Positions 23,659 through 35,552 of a stretch of 64,000 nt of DNA are shown one piece after another. Numbering within the stretch: position 1 is the first letter of the stretch; each line of letters begins with the position of its first letter. Below the pieces are notes generated by a model, which saw only the letters and a list, made by a program, of their open reading frames with translations, was not told where the DNA came from and did no database searches. This DNA is from Cryptomeria japonica (Eukaryota > Streptophyta > Pinopsida > Cupressales > Cupressaceae): the NCBI RefSeq assembly GCF_030272615.1, contig NC_081413.1:98543239-98607238 (forward strand), written 5' to 3'. Made by a program: the position numbers and the translations under genes.

Positions 23659-23953
23659 ACAATGTGGTTTATCACATCATTTCAAAGAAAGAAAAATAGG
23701 TGTGAAGAAATATGCCCCATAAAATGTTAATTTAATGGGTGGTATGCCCCCTTGAGAGATGGGCCAGAAAATTCAAAAAATCGGGCAATCTCTCGAAAAA
23801 GAAAGAAAATTGGCAAGGTGCTAGAAGAGAAGAATTTAGCAACACTGGTGAAAAAATAGAAGAAATCGGAGATAAAATGGAGAAATGGGAGGCTCTGGAA
23901 GTTCACAGGGACCACGGCGGTGAGCGGGGTAAAATTAGGGTTACGACGAAGGG

Positions 23954-23962
23954 TATATATAG
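23954..23962 (+). promoter_or_regulatory. Candidate promoter of the antisense PMD gene
   Basis: tatatatag on the plus strand, about 100 bp upstream of the candidate first ATG (24058), in the orientation opposite to the retrotransposon. Confidence 0.45.
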
Positions 23963-24057
23963 GGGTGAAGGGGTAAACCAAGGTCATTTGCATTCGTCTC
24001 CCTAGTGATTTCTGAGCTTTGATAGTGACTGTTTTGAAAGAGCAAGCAGCAGTCAGG

Positions 24058-26645
24058 ATGCTGGTACCGATAGCAGATAATCGACTAGAGTGAGTTCATT
24101 GATTCTAGTGGCCAGATGACTATGGACCAGCGGTATGTGAATTTGAAATATTGATTTTTATGCATTTTTGATAGGTTTTTCGCCTTGTCCAAGTTGAGTC
24201 AAAACAATAGCGCTAAAACTTTGTTTTGGCGCTATTGTCAATTTAATTAGCGCTATTGTATAGTGGTTTTAGCGCGTTTGCAAAGTGTAGCGCTATTGCA
24301 TAGTTGATTTAATGCTTTTATGTTTTTAGCACTATTGAGCATGGCTTGTAGTGCTTTTATTTTTATGTGGCACTATTGTATAGTTGTTATAGCGCTATTA
24401 TGTAGTTGGTTTAGTGCGGTTGTCAGCATATTAGAGTTATTGTTTGCAGAGTAGCGTTATTGTTAGGAAAATAGATGCCCCAGTGTGTTGAAAGAGAATC
24501 TCCCGATGCTAATGATGGATGAATGGAGATGTGAGTTGTTTTGAACCATAGCAGCCCTATTGAGACTTAGGTCATTAGGATAAATGTCTGTTGTAGTCTA
24601 GGTGTGCCATGATTGCTTACCTATTGAGACCCGAAGATACTTGATCAAAGTATTTGTTGATAGTCTAGATTTAAACTTAAGAAAGTTTGAAACAAAACAA
24701 CTAATGATGATGGTTGATGCACGTGTGTAGGAGGAGCTTCGCATCTTACAGATGCAAGAGAGGCATCCAGCCACACAAGTGTTGCATGATCGATTGACAG
24801 AGGCTGAGGTTGATTGGATTGCAACGACAGGACTGTACGATGTTATGTATATGCCCATGATTTGGATGAATCGCGGTTTGATCACAACATTGGCAGAGCG
24901 GTGGCATAGTGAGACATGCACGTTTCACTTAGCATAGGGGGAGATGACAGTTACACTTGAGGATGTATGGCGTATCCTACACATTCCCATTCGAGGAGAG
25001 CTAGTGATGTATGATCGAGCTTGGGGAACAGCAGCAGTGCAGAGATTTTTTGATGAGGATGTGCTCATTGATGATGGCTCAGTAGCATGGGAGGATATAG
25101 CTTCCTTGTATGAGCCATTACCATTTGTGTTATCAAGGATTGTTGGGGGACTGCTATGCCCAGATCAATGATCGCATTTTCTAGTTGTTGGTTGGGGCCA
25201 GGTGATATAGTAGATGATGGCTGAGGGGACCCACTTTGCATGGGGACCGTGCGTGCTATCACACTTATATCAGGAGCTACATGAGGTAGTATATTGAGAG
25301 GTGAGCTCATTGGGAGTAGGGATCACTCTTCTTCATATTTGGGCATGGGAGAACCTTCCTGTGACTTGACCGGTCAGTCTAATATTTAGGGAAGTAGACG
25401 AGCCCTATGTATATATGTATGGCGGTATGATGAGTCAACCCCACTTGGGGACGTTAGAGTAGTGGCGGTAGGCACTTGAGGATTTAGATACAGTGATCTG
25501 GAGGCCGTCTATTGAGTACAACCCCTGGGAGGATGATGCAGAGGCCTTGTCGTATGTGTTTATGACACGATACCTCATTTGTAAGACAATCTACAATGTG
25601 GAGAGGCAGGTACCTAGGAGAGTGTTGAGACAGTTTGGATGAAGGCAGGGACTGCCTAGTGAATCTGGAGAGTATGCATGGGTGGTTCGAGAGAGGTTCT
25701 TGTGGGGGCTAGTACTACCCTATGATCAGGCTTTGCCAGAGTTCCAAACTCTATAGGCGAGACCATGCCAAATAAGGCCAGGGATGGTAGATGTAGGGGT
25801 TATTGAGGAGTACACACACTATATCATGACACATCCAATTCCTCGAATATCAGATCCAATAGAGCCTATTCCTTCCTTCGAGGAGGAGAGGAGACAAAGA
25901 CAGAGGAGGAGAGGAGGTCATGTAGGTGGATGAGGGAGAGGGGATGGAGGTGGTGGGGATAGAGGAGGAGGTGATGGAGGAGGAGGATGAGGATTTGGAG
26001 GAGGTGATGGATTTGGAGGTGAAGGTGGGGGTGGTGGACGGTTATAGCAGAGAGGGAGAGGTGGTCAGCCATTGTGGCTATCACAGGGACCTTTGATGTA
26101 GGGGCGTGAGATTAGGTGGCAGGGATGCGGGGGAGGGAGAGGTACCTATGGATACAAGGGGGAGCCACTAGAGAGGGAGCCACTGGAGAGGCACCTATGG
26201 GTATGGAGGAGGGAGCTACAAGTGGTGGAGATCTGCGAGATCACATGATATTAGTTTTGTAGATGCGACTAGAGGATATGGAGACGAAGGTGGTAGCTAG
26301 AGATTTGTAGCTATTTGCATGAGAGTCAGAGTTGACTGTAGTGCTACGGGAGAGAGATCGGGCCATTGACAAGGTGATCCACTTACAGGAGAGAGTTCGG
26401 GCCTTGGAGGGAGTACAGGGACATGGGTTGTCAACAAATTCTCTGGCGAGAGAGTTGCAGAGAGTAGGTGTAGAGGTTGATTACTAGAGGGGTCTATATG
26501 AGCAGGAGGTGCCATCTAGTCGGCAAGCACTGAGCTATTCACAAATGCGTTGGGAGAGATCAGAGTGGTCTCAAAGGATACAGAGCAATGTTGGTGTGAT
26601 GGGTCCTCCATGGCAAGGTAGTGCAGGTGGTGATGGTGCTGCATG
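24058..26645 (+). pseudogene. Antisense plant mobile domain (PMD) gene inside the Tat element
   Basis: Candidate exon 1 is 24058-24132 (25 codons, phase 0), ending at a GT donor (gtatgtg). Exon 2 begins at 24731 after gtgtag and continues the same phase. It encodes a PMD of the MAIN/MAIL type: TCTFHL then GEMTVTLEDVWRILHIPI, later FAWGPCVLSHLYQELHE, HIWAWENLP and YNPWEDDAEALSYVF. After about 25,860 come an Arg/Gln-rich stretch, a Gly-rich stretch (25,900-26,045) and a heptad-like segment (ERDRAIDKVIHLQERVRAL, near 26,350). PMD proteins are nuclear and linked to transcription and silencing; the domain also occurs in transposable elements. The PMD frame is free of indels from 24731 to about 26,100 but holds 14 stops (8 TAG, 6 TGA). 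Exon 1 holds three more, and one frameshift lies at about 26,100-26,220. Confidence 0.8.
24205..24470 (+). repeat. Degenerate array of a GCGCTATTG motif
   Basis: About nine imperfect copies of tagcgctattg(tatagttg), in the putative intron of the PMD gene. The first two copies face each other (caatagcgc at 24205-24213, gcgctattg at 24229-24237) and could form a hairpin. Confidence 0.7.
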
Positions 26646-26739
26646 ATCTAGCCAGAGTGCCATTTGAGAGAGAATTTATTTATCATATTATCATTTTGGA
26701 CTGTATCTTGGATGGCTCTTGGTAGCCGATATTGTGGAC

Positions 26740-27960
26740 TTCATTGTACTCTGATACATGTATATTTTTGCGAGATGATATGATATATGAGGAGATCCCA
26801 TATTTTGTGATGATATACATATTGATGATATGTATGGATTTATGCAGGATGATGAGCTATGATTTATGCTTGGATGGATAGTTGTTCTTGCTAAATGTAT
26901 GTGTTTTATATGAGATGATTTATTTATATGATATCTATATGCATGTTTTATGAATGTGATGCTAATATGTGGATGCAGGTTGATATATATGATTTATTGG
27001 TGTAATGCCTTATGTATGTAATGTCATGATGATGATTTATGCATGATGCTAATGATTTTAATGATGGTATAGATAGTATTTGTGCTTAACGTCAATGAGA
27101 TGATGAGATGATGATATGCAATGATGTTTGATGCAATGAAATGAAATGAATGAAATGGTTTATGTAAATGCATCTAGATGGTTAAAATGAATGCCATATG
27201 GATAAGCAAATGCATAGTACAAATGTTTATATGATGATTTCTAAATTAAGGCATATGTAAAATGTATAAACCAATGTTTGAGACAAATGGTTTTGTTTGT
27301 TATGATCTAAATGTTTGATAAAATATGATTTGAGTGAAATGTTATTGTAATGATAATTCAACTCATGGGTAATGAATAACTGCACTTTAATGCAATTAAA
27401 AGGATAATGAATGCTTTCTAATGAATCCTAAATCAATTTTGTTGTAAAAAGAAATGAATGAGTATAATAATATACTAGATGGATAAATGAATGCACTTAA
27501 CTAATGGATAGATAAATAAATGTATGCAACTATGGAAATCTAAACAAATGTATGGTAAACAAGTTAAATGATGATAAATGATGAGTGTAGATGATACTAA
27601 ATGAATGTACAGTAATGGCTAATAATGGTAATAAATGCAATGCTGAGATTTTTTCAAAATGAATCTAAATGCCATGAGTTTGTAATGATGAAATGATGTA
27701 ATGATACTAATGCAAGTACATGACAATGAGCTATATGTATTTAAATGTGACTAAATGATATAAAATGTACTCTAATGAATGGCTAAAAATAAAGTTAATA
27801 AACCTATATGCAAGTATATGATGATGAACTAGGTGTATTTAAATGCAACTAAATGTAATGAAATGATGATGTGGTCATGATAGATGAATGCAAGGTTGTT
27901 CAGACTTTGCATGATGCACTGATGATGTATCAGAGAACTCTGTCGTGATTGTATCCAAGA
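26740..27960. repeat. Low-complexity ATG/ATGA-rich tract
   Basis: About 1.2 kb dominated by degenerate atgatg, gaatga and aaatga words with no frame of note. Part of the 3' region of the Tat element. Confidence 0.6.
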
Positions 27961-28763
27961 CCAATTCATTTTTCAAATAACTTCTCATTATTAATCTTGT
28001 TCATACTTGCATACAAAAACCATGCATATTAATGATGAATGATTAAATGAATGGGTGATATGCAACGAAATGCAATATAAACAGATGAGATGGAATGACG
28101 ATCCATAGTGCTTTATTTTCATCATTGAGCATGATAGTATCAATCTTGGACGAGGCAGTAGGAACCAAGGATGGAGCATTGTACCTGCAAACAAGCAGCA
28201 TAAATAAAGAATAAAGAATATGGACCCTCCATAATGGTTCATGCTCATATGGTCAAGGTATACATTGTAGTTAGCAAGTCGTAGTGATCCATGAATTTAT
28301 TTTGCATAAGATCATGTAGCTTAGTGAACTTACCACATAGACACCATTAGTACATGCCCCAGAACTTCATTCAAATAATTCGTAGAAGATAAACAAACAA
28401 TTGCTTAGGAACCATCCCGACCACTCTAATCACTTGTGGATATCCCGGAGTAGAATAGGAACCTGATATGTAAATGAATAAATAACCTACAAACCAACCA
28501 AGTACTTGATAGCTTAAACAAAATTTTCTTTTCAAAGAAAATGTGATCTTGTCTTTGTTTTGGTAAGGAAGGATGCATCCTTGTTTAGACAGTTTGTGTG
28601 TTTGATGTTGATTGTTTGGTTGATGTGATAAGTGGTCATCGTTTGAGTATTTCACAATGTTTGTTTGGTATCTGTGTGGATGCGTATGTACAAAGGTGGT
28701 TCCATGTTTTTGATTTATTTTTGATTTTTTATCATGTTTTTAGATTTTGTGAGTGTTTTTGGA
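27961..28763 (-). other. Tat 3' region, no gene seen
   Basis: Between the low-complexity tract and the 32-bp repeats. Only short frames; no motif recognised. Confidence 0.4.
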
Positions 28764-28859
28764 ATGTTTTTGGTATTTTGTGAGACAGTTTTCAAATGTT
28801 TTTGGTATTTTGTGAGATAGTTTTCAAATGTTTTTGGTATGTTGTGAGACGGTTTTGAA
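28764..28859 (+). repeat. Three tandem 32-bp repeats
   Basis: Units start at 28764, 28796 and 28828, each beginning atgtttttggtat and differing at a few bases. They lie about 410 bp from the pol stop. Short tandem repeats in the 3' region are common in Tat/Ogre elements. Confidence 0.88.
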
Positions 28860-29270
28860 TGAAGAACCCAATGAGTCACAACTAATGCAGAATCCACTTC
28901 CATCAATAGGCTAAGGGCATTTCCCCCAGTTTAGACATGACTATGAAAAAATAGGATGCAAGACGCATGAAGTACTATCCTTGATTACAGATCAATAACA
29001 AGCTATGGTTTGAATGATGGATGAGTGGATGCAATGAATGTGATCGCAACAAGTCTGAAAGACAATGGAGCCATAAATTTTACGAGTGGTTCCTTTTTTC
29101 CAAGTTTTCACCATCGTACTTACCCAAGGTGCCACCGGAGTGGTTGTTCACCTTTTGGATGTATGACTTTTTCTTTACTATGTTGATTTTTTTGTCTTTT
29201 CTTCAGGACATTTATCTGAATGTTTTTGGTGTTTTTCCGGTATGTATGGGAGCCTTATGCTCTGCACAGC

Positions 29271-32200
29271 TTATGTATAAAACCATTTGAGGTTCATGTT
29301 GTTAATTGGATCTGCTAGTGGTTCCCCTTCTGAAGTAGCCAACTGATATGCCCCAGACCCAAATACAACAGTGATAACATATGGACCCAGCCAGTTTGAT
29401 TCAAACTTTCCCTGATGTTCTCTGTTTGGTTGGTTACGAGGATTCTCTCAAAGAACAAGATCACCTACCTCAAATGTATAAGGTCTAACCTGATGATTAT
29501 AGCTTCTGCTCATGTGTTGTTGATACGCTTTAAGGTGATTTTATGCAACTTGTCATTTCTCATCAAGTAGTTCCAAGTATTGAAGACGTGATACTCAATA
29601 TGCTTCATCATCCATGAGATTATGTAAGGAAACCTGTAGAGATGGTATCTCAACCTCAATAGGAAGGATGGCTTCTGTGCCATAGACCAGTAAGGAGTTG
29701 TGCCTGTAGGGGTTTGAATGCTATTTCGATATGCCCATAGTGTTGGATTTAATTGAATGTGCCAATCACAGTCGGCATCATTGACTGTCTTCTTGAGGAT
29801 TTTCAATATGTTTTTGTTTGATGGTTCGGCCTGACCATTTCCTTGTGGGTAATAGGGAGTGAAAAAGTAGTGTTGAATGTGAAACTTCTCACAGAGTTCA
29901 CAGACATCCTGATTTTGAAAGGAAGCCCGTTATCTGTGATGATGGACATGGGTACACCATATTGGCAGATGATGTAATTAAGGATAAATGAGGCGATCTT
30001 CTTGTCGGTGACTTGGGTAAGTGGAACAACTTTGATCCACTTTGTGAAGTATTCGATGGCGGTAATAATGAACTTATGGTCATTGGATGAAGATGGATGG
30101 ATTTAACCTACAAGGTCAAGTCCCCATTGATAAAATGCCATGGTGTTGTGATTGGTTGCAATTCCTATGCTAGTGCATGTATCAGGTCGCCATGAACTTG
30201 GTATTTCTTGCATTTTCTGACAAAGTAGTATGAGTCTTTTTCCATTGATGGCCAACAGTATCCAACGCGTATGATCTTCTTTGCTAGGGAAGGACCACTT
30301 GAGTGAGTCCCACAAATTCCTTCATGTACCTCTTCCAAGGCCTTTGTTATCTCATCCTATTCCAAACATCGAAGGAGAGTACCATCAAGACTGTGTTGGT
30401 CTAGGGTTTCAACAATAATGGTATATTGAGCAGTTTGGCGAATGAAGGTTTTACGTTGGTTATTCGATTGGTTAGGAGGAAGTATGTGATCATGTAGATA
30501 GGTGTAGAACTCACTGTACCATGGGGATTCGGAACCGACAAGGTGACATATCATCTTGGATTCGAGGATATCATAAGCGGAAATCCAAAGTTGTTCTACC
30601 AAGAACTCATAGTGTGTTGAATTCTATGGAAGATCTAGGAGAGATGCGATGGTAGCCATAGCATCAGCAGCTCGATTATGATCTCTGGTATCTGCTCAAA
30701 GGTGATAGTAGTAAATGATGCCTTTAAACTATCCACCATTTGTTTGTAAAGCATGAGTTTGTCATCCTTGGTCTGATATTCATCTGTTACTTGTCAGATG
30801 ACCAGTTGGGAGTCACCATATATTTGTAGCTCTTTTAACTTCCATTGTATGGCTAGTCTGAGTCCTATGATCAAGGCCTCATATTTTTCTATGTTGTTCG
30901 TGCATGGAAATGTGAGCCTGTAAGACTTCAGGATGCTGTCACCTTGAGGTGTGATAAACAAAATGCCTGCCGCTGAGCCATGCCTAGTGTATGAACCATC
31001 AAAGTACAGTTTCCATGGTTGTGTTGTTGTGATCATGAAGATCTCTTCATCTAGAAAATTGGAAATGAGAGGATGATCTCCAGTAACTTGATCTGCAGTA
31101 ACTTGACCCTTGATAGCCTTACAGTCCACATACTCAATGTCAAATTCACTAAGAATCATTACCCATTTGGCCAAGCGGCCGGTCAATGTTGCTTTGCTGA
31201 GTAAGCACTTTAGTGGATCTATCTTGGCAATGAGTTGTAGTTTATGTGTTAATAGATAGTGCCTCAGTTTAGTGGCTGCCAAGATTACTGCTAGGCAAGC
31301 TCGCTCAATAGGTGTGTAATTGAGTTCATAGCCAACCAGTGTGCGAGAAATGTAGTATACAACACACTCTTTCCCTTCTACATTGTGTTAAGCTAGTAGT
31401 ACTCCCAATGTTGTATTAGTTGCTGAGATATAGAGTAATAAAGGTTTACTTGGATCCAGTGGGATCAATAATGGTGTATCCATGAGATAGTCCTTAAGCA
31501 TTTGGAATGCTTGCTAGCATTTGGTATCCCATTGAAAGTGGATGTTCTTGTGTAATAAGTGTGTAAAGGGTGACACTTATCTGCTAGTTGTGCAATGAAT
31601 CTTTGGATGGATTGTAGTTGCCCTTGTAATGTCCTTAGCACAATGATCTTCCTTGGAGGTGGCATGTCCATGATTGCTTTGACCTTTGCTAGGTCAACCT
31701 TAATGCCTTTGCTTGAGATAATGTATCCTAGAAGTTTCCCCAAGGTTACTCCAAAGACACATTTCTTTGAGTTGAGTCGAACATTATATTGTTCCAGTCT
31801 TTCAAATATTTTGTCTAATATGTCCAGATGACCTTCTCTTGTGAGTGATTTTGCCAATAAGATCGACATAATCTTCCATTATGGTAATGCATTATATCAT
31901 GAAAGATGGTTGTCATTTCTCTTTGATAGGTCACTCCTGCATTCTTTAGACCAAAAGGCATTACATTCCAGCAATATGTTCCCCATGGACATGTGAAGGC
32001 TATATTATGTTGATCCTCCGATGCGATCTTTATCTGGTTGTACCCTGAAAATCCATCCATGAGAGAAAGCATGGCATGTCCTATTGTTAGGTCTATGATT
32101 ATGTAGATGTTTGGTAGGGGAAGTCATCTTTAGGACATGCCTTGTTTAGATCTCTGAAGTCAATACAGATACGAATGCCTCCATTGGGTTTGCCGACATG

Positions 32201-32818
32201 CACAATAGTGGATATCCAATCGGCATAATCAATTGGTCTAACAAAACCAACATCCAGGAGTTTCTTAAGTTATGCTTTGACTAGTACCGCAATCTAGGGG
32301 TGCATCTTGTGAAGCTTCTATTTGATAGGCTTGGCTCCTTCTACGATAGTGAGGTGATGCATGACCAAATTTGGATCAAGACCAGGCATGTCTGCATATG
32401 ACCATGCAAAGTTGATCTGATGCTTTTGGAAGAATTTGACAAACTTAGGTTGTTCCTTTGGAGTTAAAAGAGATGTCAGATGTATGTGGTGAGGAGTTTC
32501 AGGAGTCCCCATGTTGTATTCTTTTGTTTCTTCAATAAGGATTGTTGATCGTTCTTGCTATGTACTAGAGGGGAGGATGTCAAACCTTTCATCCTCAGGT
32601 GCCTCAAAGAGGTTTTCACCATGGGATACGCTCTTTCTTTTTACTTTTTTGGGATCAAACAGTGCCACAGTGTGGTTTTCACTGGAAGATCCATTTTTTA
32701 TTGTTATATTTTTGCAGCTGAAAGGTTTGGCATCTACCCCAAAGTATGTTGTGCTATTAAGTTCAATGGTGAATCTAGCTTTGTGATCCCCGCTTGGTAT
32801 GTTATCCCGTAGTTCCAA
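29271..32818 (-). pseudogene. Tat pol: reverse transcriptase, dual RNase H, integrase
   Basis: Reading from 32818 down: a pre-RT linker; NFAWSYADMPGLDP just before RT; the RT core with LSLMDGFSGYNQI (catalytic Asp) and MPFGLKNAG; the YVDD region near 31870, destroyed by a frameshift (it reads YVDL). The RT thumb spans 31869-31465. The first RNase H ends about 31,060. The second, archaeal-type RNase H begins KLYFDGSYTRHGSAAG and keeps NNIEKYEAL and YGDSQLV. Integrase fragments follow with WGLDLVG and ITDNGLPF in shifted frames, LWAYRNSIQTPTG, and the C-terminal NWLGPYVI...GAYQLATSEGEPL, ending at a stop at 29271-29273. Many stops and frameshifts; not functional. The two RNase H domains place it in the Tat lineage. 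Confidence 0.88.
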
Positions 32819-34151
32819 AAAGTCAATGATTGCCTCATCATTTTGGAAATGGTCAAGATATGGGAGATTAGGTTGGTTCTATTTGATGAGTTCAGGAAGG
32901 ATAATGGGCATTACCTCATCGATCAGGTTAAGTTCATGAGATGTTTCAGTGAGGGTCAAGATATTGTGGTGAAGGTCATTGATGGTACTCTCCCTATCAG
33001 AATCAGGCATAGGATGTGACGTAGAGTCTGTGGAAGATGTTTCTAGTTCAGGAACCCAAGAGGTCTTTATCTATGCTTCTCCCTAAATAGGGATGTCTTT
33101 GCGAGGTGGAGGTAGTGAGGTGTCTTCCTCATCTGAAGTATTAAGCTAGACGGAATCAAATTCCCACTCATGTGAGTCACTCTCTGAGTCATTTTCCAAT
33201 ATTCGATTAATATACCATACTAGGATTTCCTTTGAGTTAAACACTGCAGGTGTGATCGGTTGATGTACCATTGTAGATGAAATGATTGGTGTTACAGGAA
33301 GGATTATGGGGATCAATGAATCAGATACAGGGAGTATCGGCATTATTGAATCTGCTGCTTCTACTGGAATTGCCATTGTTGTTTATACTGCTGGGGGTTT
33401 TGATATTGATAATGGTGCTATTGATTCAGTTGCTACTACTGAGGGGGTTGCTAGTTTGATTGGTGGGATGATTGGTGTTGTGGATGTTATTGCTGGGATG
33501 TTCAGCCATATTGGAGTAATTGGTGTGGTTCTTGGTGTTGTTTATATAATCAAAGGTGACCTCTTTATGTTTGTAGTAGGCTGATATAGAGGTTTGTTGG
33601 GTTTCACTATGAATCTGAGTTTAGGAAGAATATCCTTTTGAAAGCCTAATCCAGTTTTATCTTTAGGCTTTAATTTCGGCTACAGTGGCTCATGTCGTCC
33701 TTACTTGCAAGGTCCCAAAGCACTCTGACCATCATAACCCATTATTTGCATAATGAGAACACCTTTTCTATATTGATCTATGCAAAGATTAGCTTGTGGG
33801 ATGTCCGTGGTGATAGGGTCTTTATAGATCCATTTGCTAAGTCTTCATCTCTGGTCTCTTCTTCTTGACTCTTTCCAAGGATAAAAGGCATCAAAGTGCA
33901 TACTGGCTTGACCAATGGTGTTTGAAGTAACCTTTGAGATTTACCTTGAGCTCTTGAAGAAGTGGGTAGTTGTCCAACACAAAAGAGTTGGCTTAGATTG
34001 TACTCTTCAGGACCTTCCTCTGCCATTTTCATCTTTAGCTTCTCTTTCTTGGGTATAGTGGTGTTTAAACTGGAAAGAGAGGCTAGACTAACGTATGAGG
34101 TGGATGAGATGGCTTCTCTGTTGTTGGGAATGGTAATCTCTGGTTGATGAT
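32819..34151 (-). other. Tat linker between protease and RT, degenerate
   Basis: Expected linker position. The open stretches are Ile/Pro/Val-rich (33376-33146), with no recognisable domain. Confidence 0.5.
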
Positions 34152-35290
34152 TTATATTGTGACAATATGCAAAAGGATTTGCATCACCTGGGTTTCTACA
34201 CCATTATGAGGAAATTTGATACACTGGTGGTAGGTGGATGGAACGGCTTGCATGGTGTGTATCCAGGGTCTTCCTAACAATAAATTATATGGTAGAGGAA
34301 GGTCCAAAACTTGACATATGATGTGCTTCACCATTGGGCCCACTCAGATTTGTAGCACAACTGCTCCTTTGGATGAACGCTCTACATCATCATAAGCTTT
34401 TATGGTTATCTTTTTGTGGGGATCTACTGATTCAACTGCATACCCCAATATTGTGACCAAATGTAGTGTACAAATATCTAGGCCTGCTCCATTGTCAATC
34501 AAGACTCGCTTTATCCTATGTTGGTTTATAAATCCTTCTATATGGAGTGAGGCACTATGAGGTTGCTGGAAGGATATATTGTCATGTTCCAAGAAAGTGA
34601 GACATGGTGATGACCTTAGATTTCCAACCATAGCTTGGAATTGGTCTATATTTAGATTTGCAGGGACTAACGCCTCTTGGAGAGCTTGATCCAAGATTGT
34701 TTTATGAGATGGGGATAGGCGTAAAAGCTCTAAGATGGAGATAAGTGCAGACATCTTATCTAACTATTCCACAAGGTTATACTGCTTTGGGATGGAAGAT
34801 GTGCCTTGTGGAGCTGCTTTGATGGTGATCTTACTGCGACACATAACAACATTGCAGGTAGGGTTTTGATTTTTGATGGTAATGGTTGCAATTTGTTTAT
34901 TGGCCTCATATAGGTGATTCACAGTGTAATTATAGGCAGCTCACATATAATCAGTGGTATCTATGTTTCACCCTGAAGTGGAAGGACCCTTTTGATCTTG
35001 TGATGGAAGTGGATTCTTAAACATAAGATGATCAATATTTGTTATTTTTGGGTCATGTCCTTCAATTTAAATCTCGCCTCTATCAATGAGATCCTGAATA
35101 AGATCTTTCAATCTGTGGCAACTACTTGTTTTATGCCCTTTCCCTTGATGGAACTCACAATGTTCATTTTCCCTCCACCATGAAGGTTTGACCTGTGGTT
35201 CGTAATTGGATGTTTTTGGTAAAGTCACCAGATTTGAAGAGACCAACTGGGTAAGTGCACCAAGATGGTGAATAGAAAAGTAGCCACATG
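34152..35290 (-). pseudogene. Tat gag C-terminus and protease, truncated
   Basis: Starts abruptly near 35290 inside gag (LGALTQLVSSNLVTLPKT). The Cys/His block is CEFHQGKGHKTSSC, then LIQDLIDRGEI. A stop at about 35067 and further breaks follow. The protease has VLIDNGAGLDICTL (Asp-Asn-Gly instead of Asp-Ser/Thr-Gly) and, after one stop near 34341, [11 protein letters not shown] and KFPHNG. The 5' two thirds of gag is absent. The Cys/His block and KFPHNG match the layout of the gag-only element at the left of the window, supporting a common lineage. Confidence 0.85.
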
Positions 35291-35312
35291 CCAAAAAAAA
35301 TAAAAATTTCAT

Positions 35313-35552
35313 AACCCGTGCGGGTTCTAAAATTTCAAAAACGTGCTAGGCTTGGTAACACCAAGCCTAGAGAAAAAACAATACAAAAAAACATTTTTTT
35401 AAATAAAAAATATTAAAGTTTCTTAAAACCCGTACGGGTTTTGAGAAACATATTTCTTTTGTGTAGGCCACGGGTTTTGGCCATTTTCAATGCCAAAACC
35501 CATGGAACATCAACAAGGAGAAGCAAACAAAGCATCGAACCCGCACAGGTTT
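35313..35552. repeat. Cluster of palindromes
   Basis: AACCCGTGCGGGTT at 35313-35326; an 11-bp-arm hairpin (ctaggcttggt/accaagcctag, loop aac) at 35346-35370; a perfect 18-bp palindrome aaaacccgtacgggtttt at 35425-35442; 14-nt arms with one mismatch around cgggttttggc at 35468-35505; and a decayed AACCCGCACAGGTT at 35539-35552. It lies between the truncated gag and gene A. Confidence 0.88.

Larger units (their letters stand above)
22165..35290 (-). mobile_element. Tat-lineage Ty3/gypsy retrotransposon, 5'-truncated, with antisense gene
   Basis: In minus orientation: gag tail, protease, reverse transcriptase, RNase H followed by a second archaeal-type RNase H, integrase, a 5.6-kb 3' region and a 3' LTR. 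The tandem RNase H pair and the long 3' region with an antisense reading frame are known Tat-lineage traits (Grande/Retand-like elements). The 5' LTR and most of gag are missing: homology stops near 35290, where the palindrome block of the next locus begins. All coding parts carry stops or frameshifts. Confidence 0.88.

Noticed and set aside
24746-24928. Minus-strand frames opposite the PMD exon
   Set aside because: The plus strand gives a clear PMD motif order; the minus frames have none.
32555-32812. Overlapping plus-strand frames at 32511-32812
   Set aside because: Shadows of the minus-strand pre-RT region, which matches the Tat layout.
33282-33584. 100-codon plus-strand frame rich in Gly, Ile and Val
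   Set aside because: Low-complexity shadow of the Tat linker; no signal, motif or promoter.
35346-35370. Hairpin as a Helitron 3' end
   Set aside because: It ends in CTAG, but the spacing and the following T expected of a Helitron terminus are absent, and no Rep/helicase frame is near.
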